Assembly (NCBI GenBank): GCA_945903555.1
Contig: CAMDOJ010000004.1
Span: 1-26,382, forward strand
Length of the DNA: 26,382 nt
Direction: 5' to 3'
DNA from: Chthoniobacter flavus
GTDB lineage: Bacteria; Verrucomicrobiota; Verrucomicrobiia; Chthoniobacterales; Terrimicrobiaceae
Each line of letters opens with the position of its first letter. Positions within the stretch are counted from its first letter, which is position 1. The position numbers and the translations under genes were made by a program. This document shows positions 1 to 8,052 of this stretch, one piece after another. A model generated the notes under the pieces. That model did not search any database and was not told the origin of the DNA. It was given only the letters and a program-made list of their open reading frames with translations.

Positions 1-690
1 GAGAACGCCAACTTGTTCAAGGAGCCAGCGCTTCAGAACCGGCAAGACGAGGTATTTGGCAAAAACCGGCCCTTCGAGATCATTCATCAATGGGATGGAA
101 CCATGGGATTGGCAAAAGGTTTCGGCCGAATTACTGGTATTTTGATAGGATTGATATGCCCACGGCGTGGGAATAGGAAACGGAGGCTTTACCAGCAAGA
201 CATTAGCATCCGGAAGAGATGCGAGCGGATCGACAATCTCTCCTCGACCGCGAGAGGTAGCAGGACTGGAGCGGATAAAGAAAGGAATGTCGGATCCCAG
301 CGTCCCTGCTACTAACTCCAACTCGCGAACCGAAAGCCCCGTTTTAAGAATCGAGTCGAGCGCCTTGAGGGTGGAAGCGGCATCACTACTCCCGCCACCG
401 AGACCAGCACCATGGGGAATTTTTTTGTTTAAATGAATCCGAGCGCGGAACTGCCGACCCGTATGCCGAGAAAAAGCATCCACTGCACGACAAACAAGAT
501 TTGTTCCATCCAATGGCAACGAGGCATCGCTACAGGTGAATTCGACCCCACTTCCCTCCCCGATTTCGATATCCAAAGTATCGGCAAGCGAGAGTGGAGC
601 CATAACGGTCTCGATCTCGTGAAAGCCGTCGGCCCGTTTGCCGAGGATTCGAAGGGTGAGATTGATTTTCGCCGGAGCTTGAAAAACCAT
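1..690 (-). CDS. ispE: 4-diphosphocytidyl-2-C-methyl-D-erythritol kinase, partial (C-terminus off window)
   Basis: GHMP-family kinase of the non-mevalonate (MEP) isoprenoid pathway. It phosphorylates the 2-hydroxyl of CDP-methylerythritol in the cytoplasm. The visible 230 residues start with the AKINL substrate motif (residues 7-11), and the ATP-binding loop PHGAGLGGGSSDAA lies at about 92-105, both diagnostic of IspE. The family is about 280-300 residues, so the last 50 or so (with the third GHMP motif) lie beyond base 1. The ATG at 688-690 is chosen because AKIN follows directly. No Shine-Dalgarno motif precedes it. The start lies 7 bases after the stop of the upstream glycosyltransferase gene, so it is probably the distal gene of the minus-strand run beginning near 6510. 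Its neighbours suggest a link between isoprenoid carrier supply and envelope glycosylation, which is inference. Confidence 0.95.
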   Translation of the reverse strand, partial: MVFQAPAKINLTLRILGKRADGFHEIETVMAPLSLADTLDIEIGEGSGVEFTCSDASLPLDGTNLVCRAVDAFSRHTGRQFRARIHLNKKIPHGAGLGGGSSDAASTLKALDSILKTGLSVRELELVAGTLGSDIPFFIRSSPATSRGRGEIVDPLASLPDANVLLVKPPFPIPTPWAYQSYQNTSNSAETFCQSHGSIPLMNDLEGPVFAKYLVLPVLKRWLLEQVGVL

Positions 691-697
691 ACCGAAA

Positions 698-2152
698 TCA
701 GAGCGGCAAAGTTTGGTAGTCTAAACAAAGAAAAACAGTCAACTGACCACCATCAGGAAGTTGAATTTGCCGGAGCGAACGCACGTCAGCAAACGCTCCT
801 CGGATCGTTTGCGGAAGCTCGGAACCAACAAAAAGCGCATTCCTTCCCATGAACGGATTGATCCCCTTTTGTTCGGTGAAAAACTCGTCAACCGACTTGT
901 CGGACTCGATAAAATCGGCATAAGAAGGCCAGAGGGCAAATTGACTGCTGATCGCCGGTGACTCGGCAACAAAAACCGGAGGATAGGTGGTCTTTAATCT
1001 CGACTTGAAATAAACGGCGAGGATGGACGCCTGGTCGGCATTTTCGGCAACCATGAATCCACCCCCCTCACTCGCAGGCATATCTCGACTGGCGATATTG
1101 ATTTCCGAGGCGATCGCTGCCCACATCCCACGCATCACCCCAGATTGCCGCAACATGATTGCGGAAGAGCAAATAGCCAGAGCCACAACGGTGGAACCGG
1201 CTATCGGCATGAACCTTCTGTGAGTGCCTTGGGAAGCAATGAATATTAGGATCGGTACGAAAGCTAGTGACAAAGCGGTCGTGATGTTCCCACCGGAATA
1301 AAATGAATAAAGCGCCCACAGAGATGCAGGTCCGCAAAAGCAAAACAGGAATTCATATTCATCGCATTTCTTGGAAGACCTGAACAATCCGACAAAGCCG
1401 CACAGGATCACCGCGCCCATCCCAAATGAAAACAGTCTGAAGAACTCTGAAAAACCGAGACCCCAAGACGCAAAACGGGGCAGCCAGAGAGTTTGAAAAG
1501 TCCCGCCGGCAATAGGCACCCAACCCAAAGCCGCATTCCAAGCCAGCGGAGCCAACAAAATCAACATCGGCAATAAAAGAAGCCCAGCAAACGCGATGAG
1601 TGCCCGACGTTCTTTTTCCAAGATCGGACGCCGGATGTAATAACAGAGCCCAAAAGAAAAAAGAACCGCTTCGTATCTAAAAAGTGCAGCAAGAGCCAAG
1701 AAGGCGGCCGCAAAATACCAAGCTACACCGATATGCTCTCGAGAATGGGCGACAGCCAAAGCCGCCGCCAGCGTCAGAAAAAGGGTTGGTAATAGTGGCC
1801 CCATCGTAACGCACGCCTCATTGAAGATAGGAAGCGCGTTGAGAGCCACGACAACCCACCCACCCACAACCTCATCGAACAACGCTCGCGCGAGCAACCA
1901 TGTACACCAAGCAACGGCAAATCCCAAGACGGGCCACGCGAATCGAATGAGATTCAATGAATCCCCTGTCAGCAATCCCAAAACATGAATAAGAAGCGCG
2001 GTGCCAGGGGGGCCATCAAAAAAAGCCAACGCCAATCGGTCGCTACACATCCAGTAGTAGGCTTCCTGTGGCGCAATACTTTGGAGGGACAACCAAACAC
2101 ACCGCAGAAGGGTGAGCACAGCAAGAAAAACGAAGACGGTTTTGGATTTCAC
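698..2152 (-). CDS. GT39/PMT-type membrane glycosyltransferase (ArnT-like)
   Basis: Multi-pass membrane protein of 484 residues resembling the dolichyl-phosphate-mannose/ArnT-like glycosyltransferase superfamily (PMT_2). Such GT-C enzymes move a sugar from a polyprenyl-phosphate carrier onto an acceptor on the outer face of the inner membrane. Near the N-terminus the motif EAYYW (30-34) and the following FFDGPPG (44-50) sit in the first extracytoplasmic loop, where this family keeps its acidic catalytic residues. About ten further hydrophobic segments follow, then a soluble C-terminal domain of roughly 130 residues. A longer reading frame extends to 2254, but the GTG at 2150-2152 overlaps the PAP2 stop as GTGA and is the better start, indicating translational coupling. 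The sugar and acceptor cannot be read from the sequence. Confidence 0.85.
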   Translation of the reverse strand: MKSKTVFVFLAVLTLLRCVWLSLQSIAPQEAYYWMCSDRLALAFFDGPPGTALLIHVLGLLTGDSLNLIRFAWPVLGFAVAWCTWLLARALFDEVVGGWVVVALNALPIFNEACVTMGPLLPTLFLTLAAALAVAHSREHIGVAWYFAAAFLALAALFRYEAVLFSFGLCYYIRRPILEKERRALIAFAGLLLLPMLILLAPLAWNAALGWVPIAGGTFQTLWLPRFASWGLGFSEFFRLFSFGMGAVILCGFVGLFRSSKKCDEYEFLFCFCGPASLWALYSFYSGGNITTALSLAFVPILIFIASQGTHRRFMPIAGSTVVALAICSSAIMLRQSGVMRGMWAAIASEINIASRDMPASEGGGFMVAENADQASILAVYFKSRLKTTYPPVFVAESPAISSQFALWPSYADFIESDKSVDEFFTEQKGINPFMGRNALFVGSELPQTIRGAFADVRSLRQIQLPDGGQLTVFLCLDYQTLPL

Positions 2153-2796
2153 GATTCGATCAGATCTGGGTGGGCGGTATGTAGGACGGGAACGATCTTC
2201 TGTCCAAATCGCCTCCAGAGCCAAGCGCAAATCGAATAGGTCAAAAATCCGCACACGATACCAATCACGGCCCCAGCCAAAACATCAGATGGCCAGTGAG
2301 CTCCTACATAAACGCGGCTCGTGGCTACCAACGTTGCAGGAAAAAACGCAATCCAACCCCAGCGGCGATAAAACACAAAACACCCAGTAGCTATGGCAAA
2401 GCAGTTGGATGAGTGGGAAGAGGGAAAGGATCGGCCTTTCATAGCGGGACTCTGCGGATCGGAAAATCGGACCTGCAGAGGCAAAGCTATGGCGAGAATG
2501 CGCGGACTCGCCTTTTCAAGGTCGATCGTTCGAACCCCAGCAATCACTTGCGGTGGCCTTGGCCGAGAAATCAAGTGCTTAAGATTGCGACAAACTAATC
2601 CGTCAGATATCCCAACAGAAAAACCAATCACCAGCAGCATCGCCCTCGCTTGGAACCCGCCAAAATAAAATCCCAACCCACACGCCAATACGATAAACGG
2701 CCACCACGCAGCCCAACTACTGAGCGTTGCCATCGCGACATCCAGAGGCGGAATGACAATTTGGTGATTGATAAATTGGAGAATCGCGGTGTCCAT
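2149..2796 (-). CDS. PAP2-family membrane phosphatase
   Basis: Integral-membrane acid phosphatase of the PAP2 superfamily, 215 residues. The three signature blocks appear in order: KHLISRPRPP, then FPSSHSSN (PSSH in place of the more usual PSGH), then SRVYVGAHWPSDVLAG with the catalytic His and Asp. About five hydrophobic segments surround them. Enzymes of this type remove phosphate from lipid pyrophosphates such as undecaprenyl pyrophosphate, or from phosphatidic acid or lipid A, on the periplasmic side. Placed between a hydrolase and a GT39 glycosyltransferase, recycling of a polyprenyl carrier is the most natural role (inference). A TTG two codons upstream (2802) is possible. ATG at 2794-2796 is preferred. 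The last four bases overlap the GTG start of the downstream gene. Confidence 0.88.
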   Translation of the reverse strand: MDTAILQFINHQIVIPPLDVAMATLSSWAAWWPFIVLACGLGFYFGGFQARAMLLVIGFSVGISDGLVCRNLKHLISRPRPPQVIAGVRTIDLEKASPRILAIALPLQVRFSDPQSPAMKGRSFPSSHSSNCFAIATGCFVFYRRWGWIAFFPATLVATSRVYVGAHWPSDVLAGAVIGIVCGFLTYSICAWLWRRFGQKIVPVLHTAHPDLIES

Positions 2797-2853
2797 CGAC
2801 AATTATTGGGAATCACATTGACCGAAGAGAAATCGGTAGCAAGTCCACAAAAC

Positions 2854-3831
2854 CTAGCACGGGCAAAAAGCTCCCAATGACGCTGCTAGGGTTTGATTCA
2901 AAAACACAGGGATCCGCCGCTCAATCCAAAAGCCACTTCCATCGACAAAACCCAGATGACCGCCCACATCGGGCGTCTCCAGAAACAAGCAGGGATTTTT
3001 GTGGGCTTCAGTATAGGGGAACGACTCCAGACTCAAAAACGGATCATCCTTCGCATTGAGCAAAAGCGTTGGAATAGGAAGACGATTCAGATATCCGATC
3101 GCGCTGGACCGCCTCCAATAATCTTCCGCATTGCGGAACCCATGAATTCGCGCCGTGTAGCGATCGTCAAAAATGGAAAAGCTCCGAATATCACGAACCC
3201 CTCCGGCATCGATCTCATTCGGAAACCGAATCGCCTTGGCCTCGACTTTCGCCGCCAGGCTTTTCATGAATCGGCGAAGGTAGATTTGATTTCCTATCCG
3301 CCGATCGAGCGCCCGGGCACTTGAAGCCAAGTCAACGGGAGCAGAAACTGCCGCAGCGACCTGAATGCAAGGGTGAACATTCCCTTCCCCCAGATATTTT
3401 AAAATCATATTTCCCCCGAGACTGAATCCCACAAGCGCGAGGCTCGGATAAATGCGTGCAGCATGATTAATAACTGAAGTGAGATCGCCTGTCTCACCGC
3501 TGTGATAAAATCGCAGACTCCGATTTGCCTCCCCGCTGCATCCCCGAAAATTCCAAGCGAGTGTATCCCATCCGGCACGGTTGAGGGCGAAGGAAAGACC
3601 TCGAATGTCACTGTTTTTCGAGCTTCCTTCAAGACCATGCGAAAGTATCGCCAACCGACGATGCCCTGCCTTGGCCCAGTCCAAATCCAGAAAATCTCCA
3701 TCTGACAATTCCAGTCGTTCCGTAACAATATCGTTCCGTGCCCGCCTCGGCAAAATCGCTCCCAAAATGGTCTGTAAATGCCCGCCCCTCAAATAAAACG
3801 GGGGCTTAAAACGAGATTCCAAGATGGGCAT
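2854..3831 (-). CDS. YheT-family alpha/beta hydrolase
   Basis: Cytoplasmic alpha/beta-hydrolase of the YheT/EMB8 family (COG0429 type), 325 residues, the usual length. The N-terminal RGGHLQTIL segment (about 15-23) is a family hallmark. An oxyanion-hole region SHGLEGSS lies at 64-71, the nucleophile elbow GFSLGGN puts the catalytic serine at 137, the acid is in KDDPF (Asp263), and the histidine is in GGHLGF (His292). So the catalytic triad is complete. Substrates of this family are largely unknown, with carboxylesterase activity reported for some members. The ATG at 3829-3831 is one of the few starts in this window with a good Shine-Dalgarno motif (GAGG, 5 bases upstream). It starts 7 bases after bioF ends, so it is co-transcribed with bioF and pdxJ. 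Confidence 0.9.
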   Translation of the reverse strand: MPILESRFKPPFYLRGGHLQTILGAILPRRARNDIVTERLELSDGDFLDLDWAKAGHRRLAILSHGLEGSSKNSDIRGLSFALNRAGWDTLAWNFRGCSGEANRSLRFYHSGETGDLTSVINHAARIYPSLALVGFSLGGNMILKYLGEGNVHPCIQVAAAVSAPVDLASSARALDRRIGNQIYLRRFMKSLAAKVEAKAIRFPNEIDAGGVRDIRSFSIFDDRYTARIHGFRNAEDYWRRSSAIGYLNRLPIPTLLLNAKDDPFLSLESFPYTEAHKNPCLFLETPDVGGHLGFVDGSGFWIERRIPVFLNQTLAASLGAFCPC

Positions 3832-3838
3832 GAGAACC

Positions 3839-5029
3839 TCAGGTGGATAACTCGGAATCCGTAAATTGTAATCTCCGCAAGGCCTCTCCTAGAGCGTGGA
3901 TCTCCTCAGCGCGATGACTTGCCGTGACAGTATATCTGAGCCTAGCAGCCCCTTTTGACACTGTTGGAAAACGGATAGCCGGGACGAGAAATCCCTTATT
4001 CAGTAGGGCGGTGGAGGCGAATGTTGCCTTGATCTCTGGACCAATAATTTGGGGAATAATCGCACTCTCAGGATTGGGGCTTTCGAGTATAGCCGAGAGA
4101 TTGCGGATATTTGACCAGAGCACCCCCCTGAGACGCGATCCCTCAGGCGAGCGTGATATCTCGATCGCTTTGGTGGCGGCAGCGGCAACTAGCGCAGGTG
4201 GTGCCGTGGAAAAAATAAAACTCCGCGCCCGATTGATCAAATAATCTCGTAAGGCACGACTTCCTGCGATGTAGGCTCCATGAGCTCCAAGGGCTTTACC
4301 GAGAGTCCCCATTTGGATCTCGATGCGGTCGCCAAGACCAAGTTGCTCTGCTAATCCACCACCGTTCGGGCCAAGCACTCCAACGGCGTGGGCTTCATCC
4401 AGAAAAAGCCAAGCTCCAAACCGTTCTTTCAAACTCACCATCTCGCTCAGCGGTGCCAGATCTCCGTCCATGCTGTAAACGGATTCAGCAACGATCATCA
4501 CGCGGGAATGCGGGTGATTACGTGCAGCCCACTTTAAATGACTCTCCAGTTTATTGAGATCGTTGTGTGGAAATACGCGCAGGATAGCTCCGCTCAATCG
4601 CGCGGCATCAATGAGACAGGCGTGCGACAGCTTATCCAATATGATGACGTCGTCTTTCCCACAGATGGCCGGAATTGTCCCCATCGCCGCAGCGTATCCA
4701 CTTCCAAATGACAGGGCCGCTGGAGTGCACTTAAAACCAGCAATAGCCACTTCCAATTCCTCGTGGGCCGCCATCGTGCCACAAATGAGTCGGGAGGCTC
4801 CGGCACCAAATCCCCCACGCTCCCATTCCGCCATAGCCGCGTCACGAAGATCCGGATGCGCGGCAAGGCCGAGATAATCGTTAGAGGAAAAATTAACCAC
4901 ATTCACGTTCTCACGAGTGACTCGCGGAAGTTGTGGAGTTTCCAGCGGCGCAAGACGTCGAGTCAGTCCAGCGAGCTCAATCTCCTCGAGAGCGCCCAAC
5001 AAAAAAGCGTCGAAGCCGGTCGCACTCAT
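3839..5029 (-). CDS. bioF: 8-amino-7-oxononanoate synthase-like PLP enzyme
   Basis: Alpha-oxoamine synthase of 396 residues. BioF condenses pimeloyl-ACP or pimeloyl-CoA with L-alanine to give 7-keto-8-aminopelargonate in biotin synthesis. Seen here: NFSSNDYLGL (46-55), GAGASRLICGT substrate loop, LDEAHAVGVLGPNGGG (Asp211 and His214 contacting PLP), and the PLP-lysine motif GTLGKALGAHGAY with Lys245. The C-terminal domain is complete. The family also contains 2-amino-3-ketobutyrate CoA ligase, 5-aminolevulinate synthase and serine palmitoyltransferase. The DEAHAVGVLGPNGGG stretch favours BioF, but no other bio gene lies in the window, so a different acyl substrate is possible. The ATG at 5027-5029 follows the pdxJ stop by one base, implying tight coupling with the gene that makes its cofactor precursor. 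Confidence 0.85.
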   Translation of the reverse strand: MSATGFDAFLLGALEEIELAGLTRRLAPLETPQLPRVTRENVNVVNFSSNDYLGLAAHPDLRDAAMAEWERGGFGAGASRLICGTMAAHEELEVAIAGFKCTPAALSFGSGYAAAMGTIPAICGKDDVIILDKLSHACLIDAARLSGAILRVFPHNDLNKLESHLKWAARNHPHSRVMIVAESVYSMDGDLAPLSEMVSLKERFGAWLFLDEAHAVGVLGPNGGGLAEQLGLGDRIEIQMGTLGKALGAHGAYIAGSRALRDYLINRARSFIFSTAPPALVAAAATKAIEISRSPEGSRLRGVLWSNIRNLSAILESPNPESAIIPQIIGPEIKATFASTALLNKGFLVPAIRFPTVSKGAARLRYTVTASHRAEEIHALGEALRRLQFTDSELST

Positions 5030-5030
5030 T

Positions 5031-5768
5031 TCACTTCTTGGCGATGAGATCGCACATTTCCCTTACAGCGGAATGCAACCCGACAGTAATAGAGCGAGAA
5101 ATGATGGAGTGGCCGATATTGAGTTCCTCTAGGCCAGGCAAAGCAAGAATGGCTGATGTATTTTCGTAATTGAGACCGTGGCCAGCATTCACTCTTAGCC
5201 CCAACTCGCAGGCAAGCCCAGCACCGGCTATGAGCTTCTGTAATTCCTTAGCTCGAGCAACTCCAGTGGCGTTGGCGTAGGCACCGGTGTGAAGTTCGAC
5301 AAAATCTGCTCCCAACTCCGCGGCCGCGCGGATCTGGGATTCCTCCGGATCAATAAAGAGACTGATGCGAGTTCCAATCTCGCGTAAACGAGCCATTGCG
5401 GGAGCGAGGACATCGCGACGTCCGCAGCAGTCCAACCCGCCCTCGGTCGTCACCTCAAGTCGATTCTCGGGAACAAGGCAAACATCCTCCGGACGTACAG
5501 CCAAGGCAACGCGTAGAATGTCTTCCGAGAGACCCATCTCAAAATTGAGCTTGGTAGTGATTTTTTCCCGAAGGAGAAAAATATCCCGATCCTGCATATG
5601 GCGACGATCTTCGCGCAGGTGGGCGGTGATCCCCAAGGCCCCCGCCATTTCAGCGACAAGGGCTGCCGCCACGGGATCCGGTTCTGCATTGTGGCTATCC
5701 GGTTGCTCGCGATAGCGTGCTTGGCGAAGGGTCGCCACATGGTCGATATTAACTCCGAGAGTTGGCAT
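5031..5768 (-). CDS. pdxJ: Pyridoxine 5'-phosphate synthase
   Basis: PdxJ catalyses the last ring-closing step of the DXP-dependent vitamin B6 pathway, joining 1-deoxyxylulose 5-phosphate with 3-amino-2-oxopropyl phosphate in the cytoplasm. The 245-residue TIM-barrel protein has the family signatures GVNIDHVATLRQARY (5-19), the acidic EPDPVAAA segment, ITAHLREDRRHMQDRD (His50 region), KLNFEMG, and the C-terminal NAGHGLNYEN and ELNIGHSIISR phosphate-binding loops. Length fits the family (about 240). The frame is open to 5813, but MPTLGVNIDH at 5768 matches the usual N-terminus and is chosen. The start then overlaps the end of the upstream GT2 gene by 20 bases. Downstream, bioF starts one base after its stop. 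Confidence 0.96.
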   Translation of the reverse strand: MPTLGVNIDHVATLRQARYREQPDSHNAEPDPVAAALVAEMAGALGITAHLREDRRHMQDRDIFLLREKITTKLNFEMGLSEDILRVALAVRPEDVCLVPENRLEVTTEGGLDCCGRRDVLAPAMARLREIGTRISLFIDPEESQIRAAAELGADFVELHTGAYANATGVARAKELQKLIAGAGLACELGLRVNAGHGLNYENTSAILALPGLEELNIGHSIISRSITVGLHSAVREMCDLIAKK

Positions 5769-6510
5769 GAGACGGATACTTGCGCTTGATCCGCCTCGCC
5801 GCAAGGATTGCATCGCGCAGGGCCTCGAATCCCGAAAGAAAGGAAACCTTCGAGCCCTTCACATCGGCCCACTCCACAGGCAACTCCAAAGCATGAAAAC
5901 CCAGCTGACTTGCTAGCAACAACGCTTCAACGTCAAAGCCAAATCCATCCTGCTCGAGCTCAGAGAAAACGGCCTGCGCTGCATCGCGGCGGAACACTTT
6001 GAAACCACATTGGGTATCAGACAATCGGGTGATCCCAGCCAGACGCAGTGCGAGATTGAACATCCGACCGGAGAACTCGCGCGTGAAAGATTGATGGACT
6101 CGAATAATACTCTCTGGATGACGACGACTGCCAACAAGCACATCGGCTTCCGTCGTATGATTCAAAAACTGCGGGATATATCCCAATGGCACGCTGAGAT
6201 CCGCATCCATGAAAAAAACCAAAGCGCCACGGGCTCGAAGCATTCCCGTTTTGACAGCGTAGCCTTTCCCTCGGGCGACGGGATTGGCAATAACGACAAA
6301 GCGAGGATCCCCGCCAATCGCATCACGGACGACCGCCTCGGTATCATCGGCACTCAACTCGATGACGATGATAAACTCCCATGCCTCATCTGGAAATGTG
6401 CTACGAATTTGTCTAATCGAAGGCGGCAAACGAACGGCCTCGTTTTTAGCGGGAATGACAATACTGACGCGTGGAACTTGATTGGGCATCGGGAGGGGGC
6501 TTAACTCCAT
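5749..6510 (-). CDS. GT2 glycosyltransferase, polyprenyl-phosphate sugar synthase type (ALG5/DPM-like)
   Basis: Soluble GT2 enzyme of 253 residues resembling dolichyl/polyprenyl-phosphate glucosyl- or mannosyltransferases (ALG5, DPM1), which load a sugar onto a lipid phosphate at the cytoplasmic face. Seen: SIVIPAKNEA (16-25), the metal-binding FFMDADLSVPLGYIPQF (DxD at 102-104), and the acceptor-region DTQCGFKVFRRD followed by FGFDVEALLLA, all typical of that group. The canonical VDDGSxDxT nucleotide loop instead reads VIELSADDT (49-57), so both aspartates are changed (see findings). There is no C-terminal membrane domain. The frame is open far upstream to 6906 but overlaps the divergent gene there. 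ATG at 6510 is chosen, with ATG at 6489 equally plausible. It heads the minus-strand run that contains pdxJ. Confidence 0.85.
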   Translation of the reverse strand: MELSPLPMPNQVPRVSIVIPAKNEAVRLPPSIRQIRSTFPDEAWEFIIVIELSADDTEAVVRDAIGGDPRFVVIANPVARGKGYAVKTGMLRARGALVFFMDADLSVPLGYIPQFLNHTTEADVLVGSRRHPESIIRVHQSFTREFSGRMFNLALRLAGITRLSDTQCGFKVFRRDAAQAVFSELEQDGFGFDVEALLLASQLGFHALELPVEWADVKGSKVSFLSGFEALRDAILAARRIKRKYPSHANSRS

Positions 6511-6513
6511 CAC

Positions 6514-8052
6514 GTGACCGATAGATTCGAAAAAAGTCCATGGCCAAGTGTTATGATTATTTGCACCGCACTTGTTCTGCGTTGCTGGCTGATAGAAATC
6601 AAGCCCCCTCATTTTGACGAGGGCATCAACGGCTGGTTTGCGGATCAAATGACGGCCACGGGGTATTACCGTTACGATCCGACAAACTATCACGGACCAC
6701 TCCATTTTTACGCTGTTTTTTTGTCTCAGACCCTTTTCGGTCGGGAGGTTTGGGCATTGCGCCTCCCAGCGATTCTCGCCAGCGTTCTTTGCGTGGTTGC
6801 GATGCTGCGGTTCCGTGAGTTTTTTGGAACGGGCGTCGCTCGACTGTCCGCATTGGCTATGGCCATTTCGCCGGGTCTCGTGTTCTACGGTCGGTATTCC
6901 ATCCACGAAAGTTGGCAGGTTTTATTTTCGATTTTGTTCCTCCACGCTCTGCTGGGGCTCTGGCAAAACGGAACTCGTCGCGACTTCTTTACCCTCATTG
7001 CCTCAGTCGCAGGAATGATACTCACAAAAGAAACTTACCTTGTGCACCTGGGTTGCTTCACCCTCGCCGCATTTGTGCTCTGGGGGTGGCATCACCTCGT
7101 GCCGTCGCGCCCAGCCCTTCCCATTGCTCTTCAAAAATGGAGACGCGATGATGTGGTTCTGGGCATTGGCCTCGCTATCTTGCTCATCACATTTTTTTAT
7201 TCTGGCACATTTCGCGACTTTAGTGCTCTGCGAGGACTTTATCAGACATTCACGGTTTGGGTGAAGACTGGCATTGAATCGGGAGGACATCACAAGACCA
7301 CTTACGATCTCCTTGGCCCGCTGAATTATTATTGGATCGCCATCATGGCCCGTTACGAATGGCCGGCACTGGCCGGAGTGATTGCGTGTCTACGCTACAT
7401 GGGACCCGCCGACGCTCGGTTACGCTACACAGCAATAGCCTCCGTCGGCACTTTGCTGGCTTACTCCCTCATTTCCTACAAAACGCCATGGTGCATCATT
7501 TCCATCATCTGGCCGTTTTATTTGATGTTAGCTGCGCTTCTTAAGGAGTGTGCGGATCACTGTGATCGGCGCCGCGTCTGGCTCATTGCCGCTCCGCTCA
7601 TTGCCGCTTCACTTTGGGCCTCGATCCAACTGAACTTTTTTTTCTATACAGATGACAGCGAGCCCTACGTCTATGTGCAAACGTTAGAAGACATACGGAA
7701 ATTCACCGCCCCCGTCCTCGCCGCTGCCAAATCGCAAGCCGATGGCTACCAAATGAAGGGTTCTATCATCCTCGACAGCTACTACCCATTGCCGTGGATG
7801 CTTGGAGATTTCACTCGCGTCGGGTATTACAAAAAAGATTCGATGCCCACAGAATGGGATTGTGACTTTGTGGTTGTCGATACGTCGATGGAAGCCGAAA
7901 TGGAAAAAAATTTCACCCAGCCCTTCCATAAAATTCCATTCCGACTGCGAAGCGGTCAGGATGATTGCACCGCCTATCTTTCCGCCGTGCGGTTTTCTCA
8001 AATCTTGGGTACCGAAGCGAATATCATCCCAAAAGCAAACACCGACCCATGA
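6514..8052 (+). CDS. Agl23/TIGR03663-type membrane protein (GT39-like)
   Basis: Large membrane protein of 512 residues matching the TIGR03663 group, called flippase-activity-associated Agl23 in archaea and related to PMT-type glycosyltransferases. Seen: HFDEGINGWF (33-42, acidic pair Asp35-Glu36), YRYDPTNYHGPLHFY (52-66), LFGREVWALRLPAIL, then SPGLVFYGRYSIHE, all characteristic of the group, with about eight to ten hydrophobic segments and a C-terminal extracytoplasmic part. The biochemical role is not settled, and a lipid-linked-sugar transferase is likely by fold. The frame starts with GTG at 6514, preceded at 14 bases by GGGAGGGGG. ATG at 6553 would lose 13 residues. The start lies only 3 bases from that of the divergent GT2 gene. 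The stop overlaps the next start as ATGA. Confidence 0.87.
   Translation: MTDRFEKSPWPSVMIICTALVLRCWLIEIKPPHFDEGINGWFADQMTATGYYRYDPTNYHGPLHFYAVFLSQTLFGREVWALRLPAILASVLCVVAMLRFREFFGTGVARLSALAMAISPGLVFYGRYSIHESWQVLFSILFLHALLGLWQNGTRRDFFTLIASVAGMILTKETYLVHLGCFTLAAFVLWGWHHLVPSRPALPIALQKWRRDDVVLGIGLAILLITFFYSGTFRDFSALRGLYQTFTVWVKTGIESGGHHKTTYDLLGPLNYYWIAIMARYEWPALAGVIACLRYMGPADARLRYTAIASVGTLLAYSLISYKTPWCIISIIWPFYLMLAALLKECADHCDRRRVWLIAAPLIAASLWASIQLNFFFYTDDSEPYVYVQTLEDIRKFTAPVLAAAKSQADGYQMKGSIILDSYYPLPWMLGDFTRVGYYKKDSMPTEWDCDFVVVDTSMEAEMEKNFTQPFHKIPFRLRSGQDDCTAYLSAVRFSQILGTEANIIPKANTDP

Noticed and set aside
6511..6906. N-terminal extension of the GT2 frame to 6906
   Set aside because: The extra 132 codons lie inside the divergent Agl23-like gene and carry no conserved sequence; the GT2 fold starts just after 6510.
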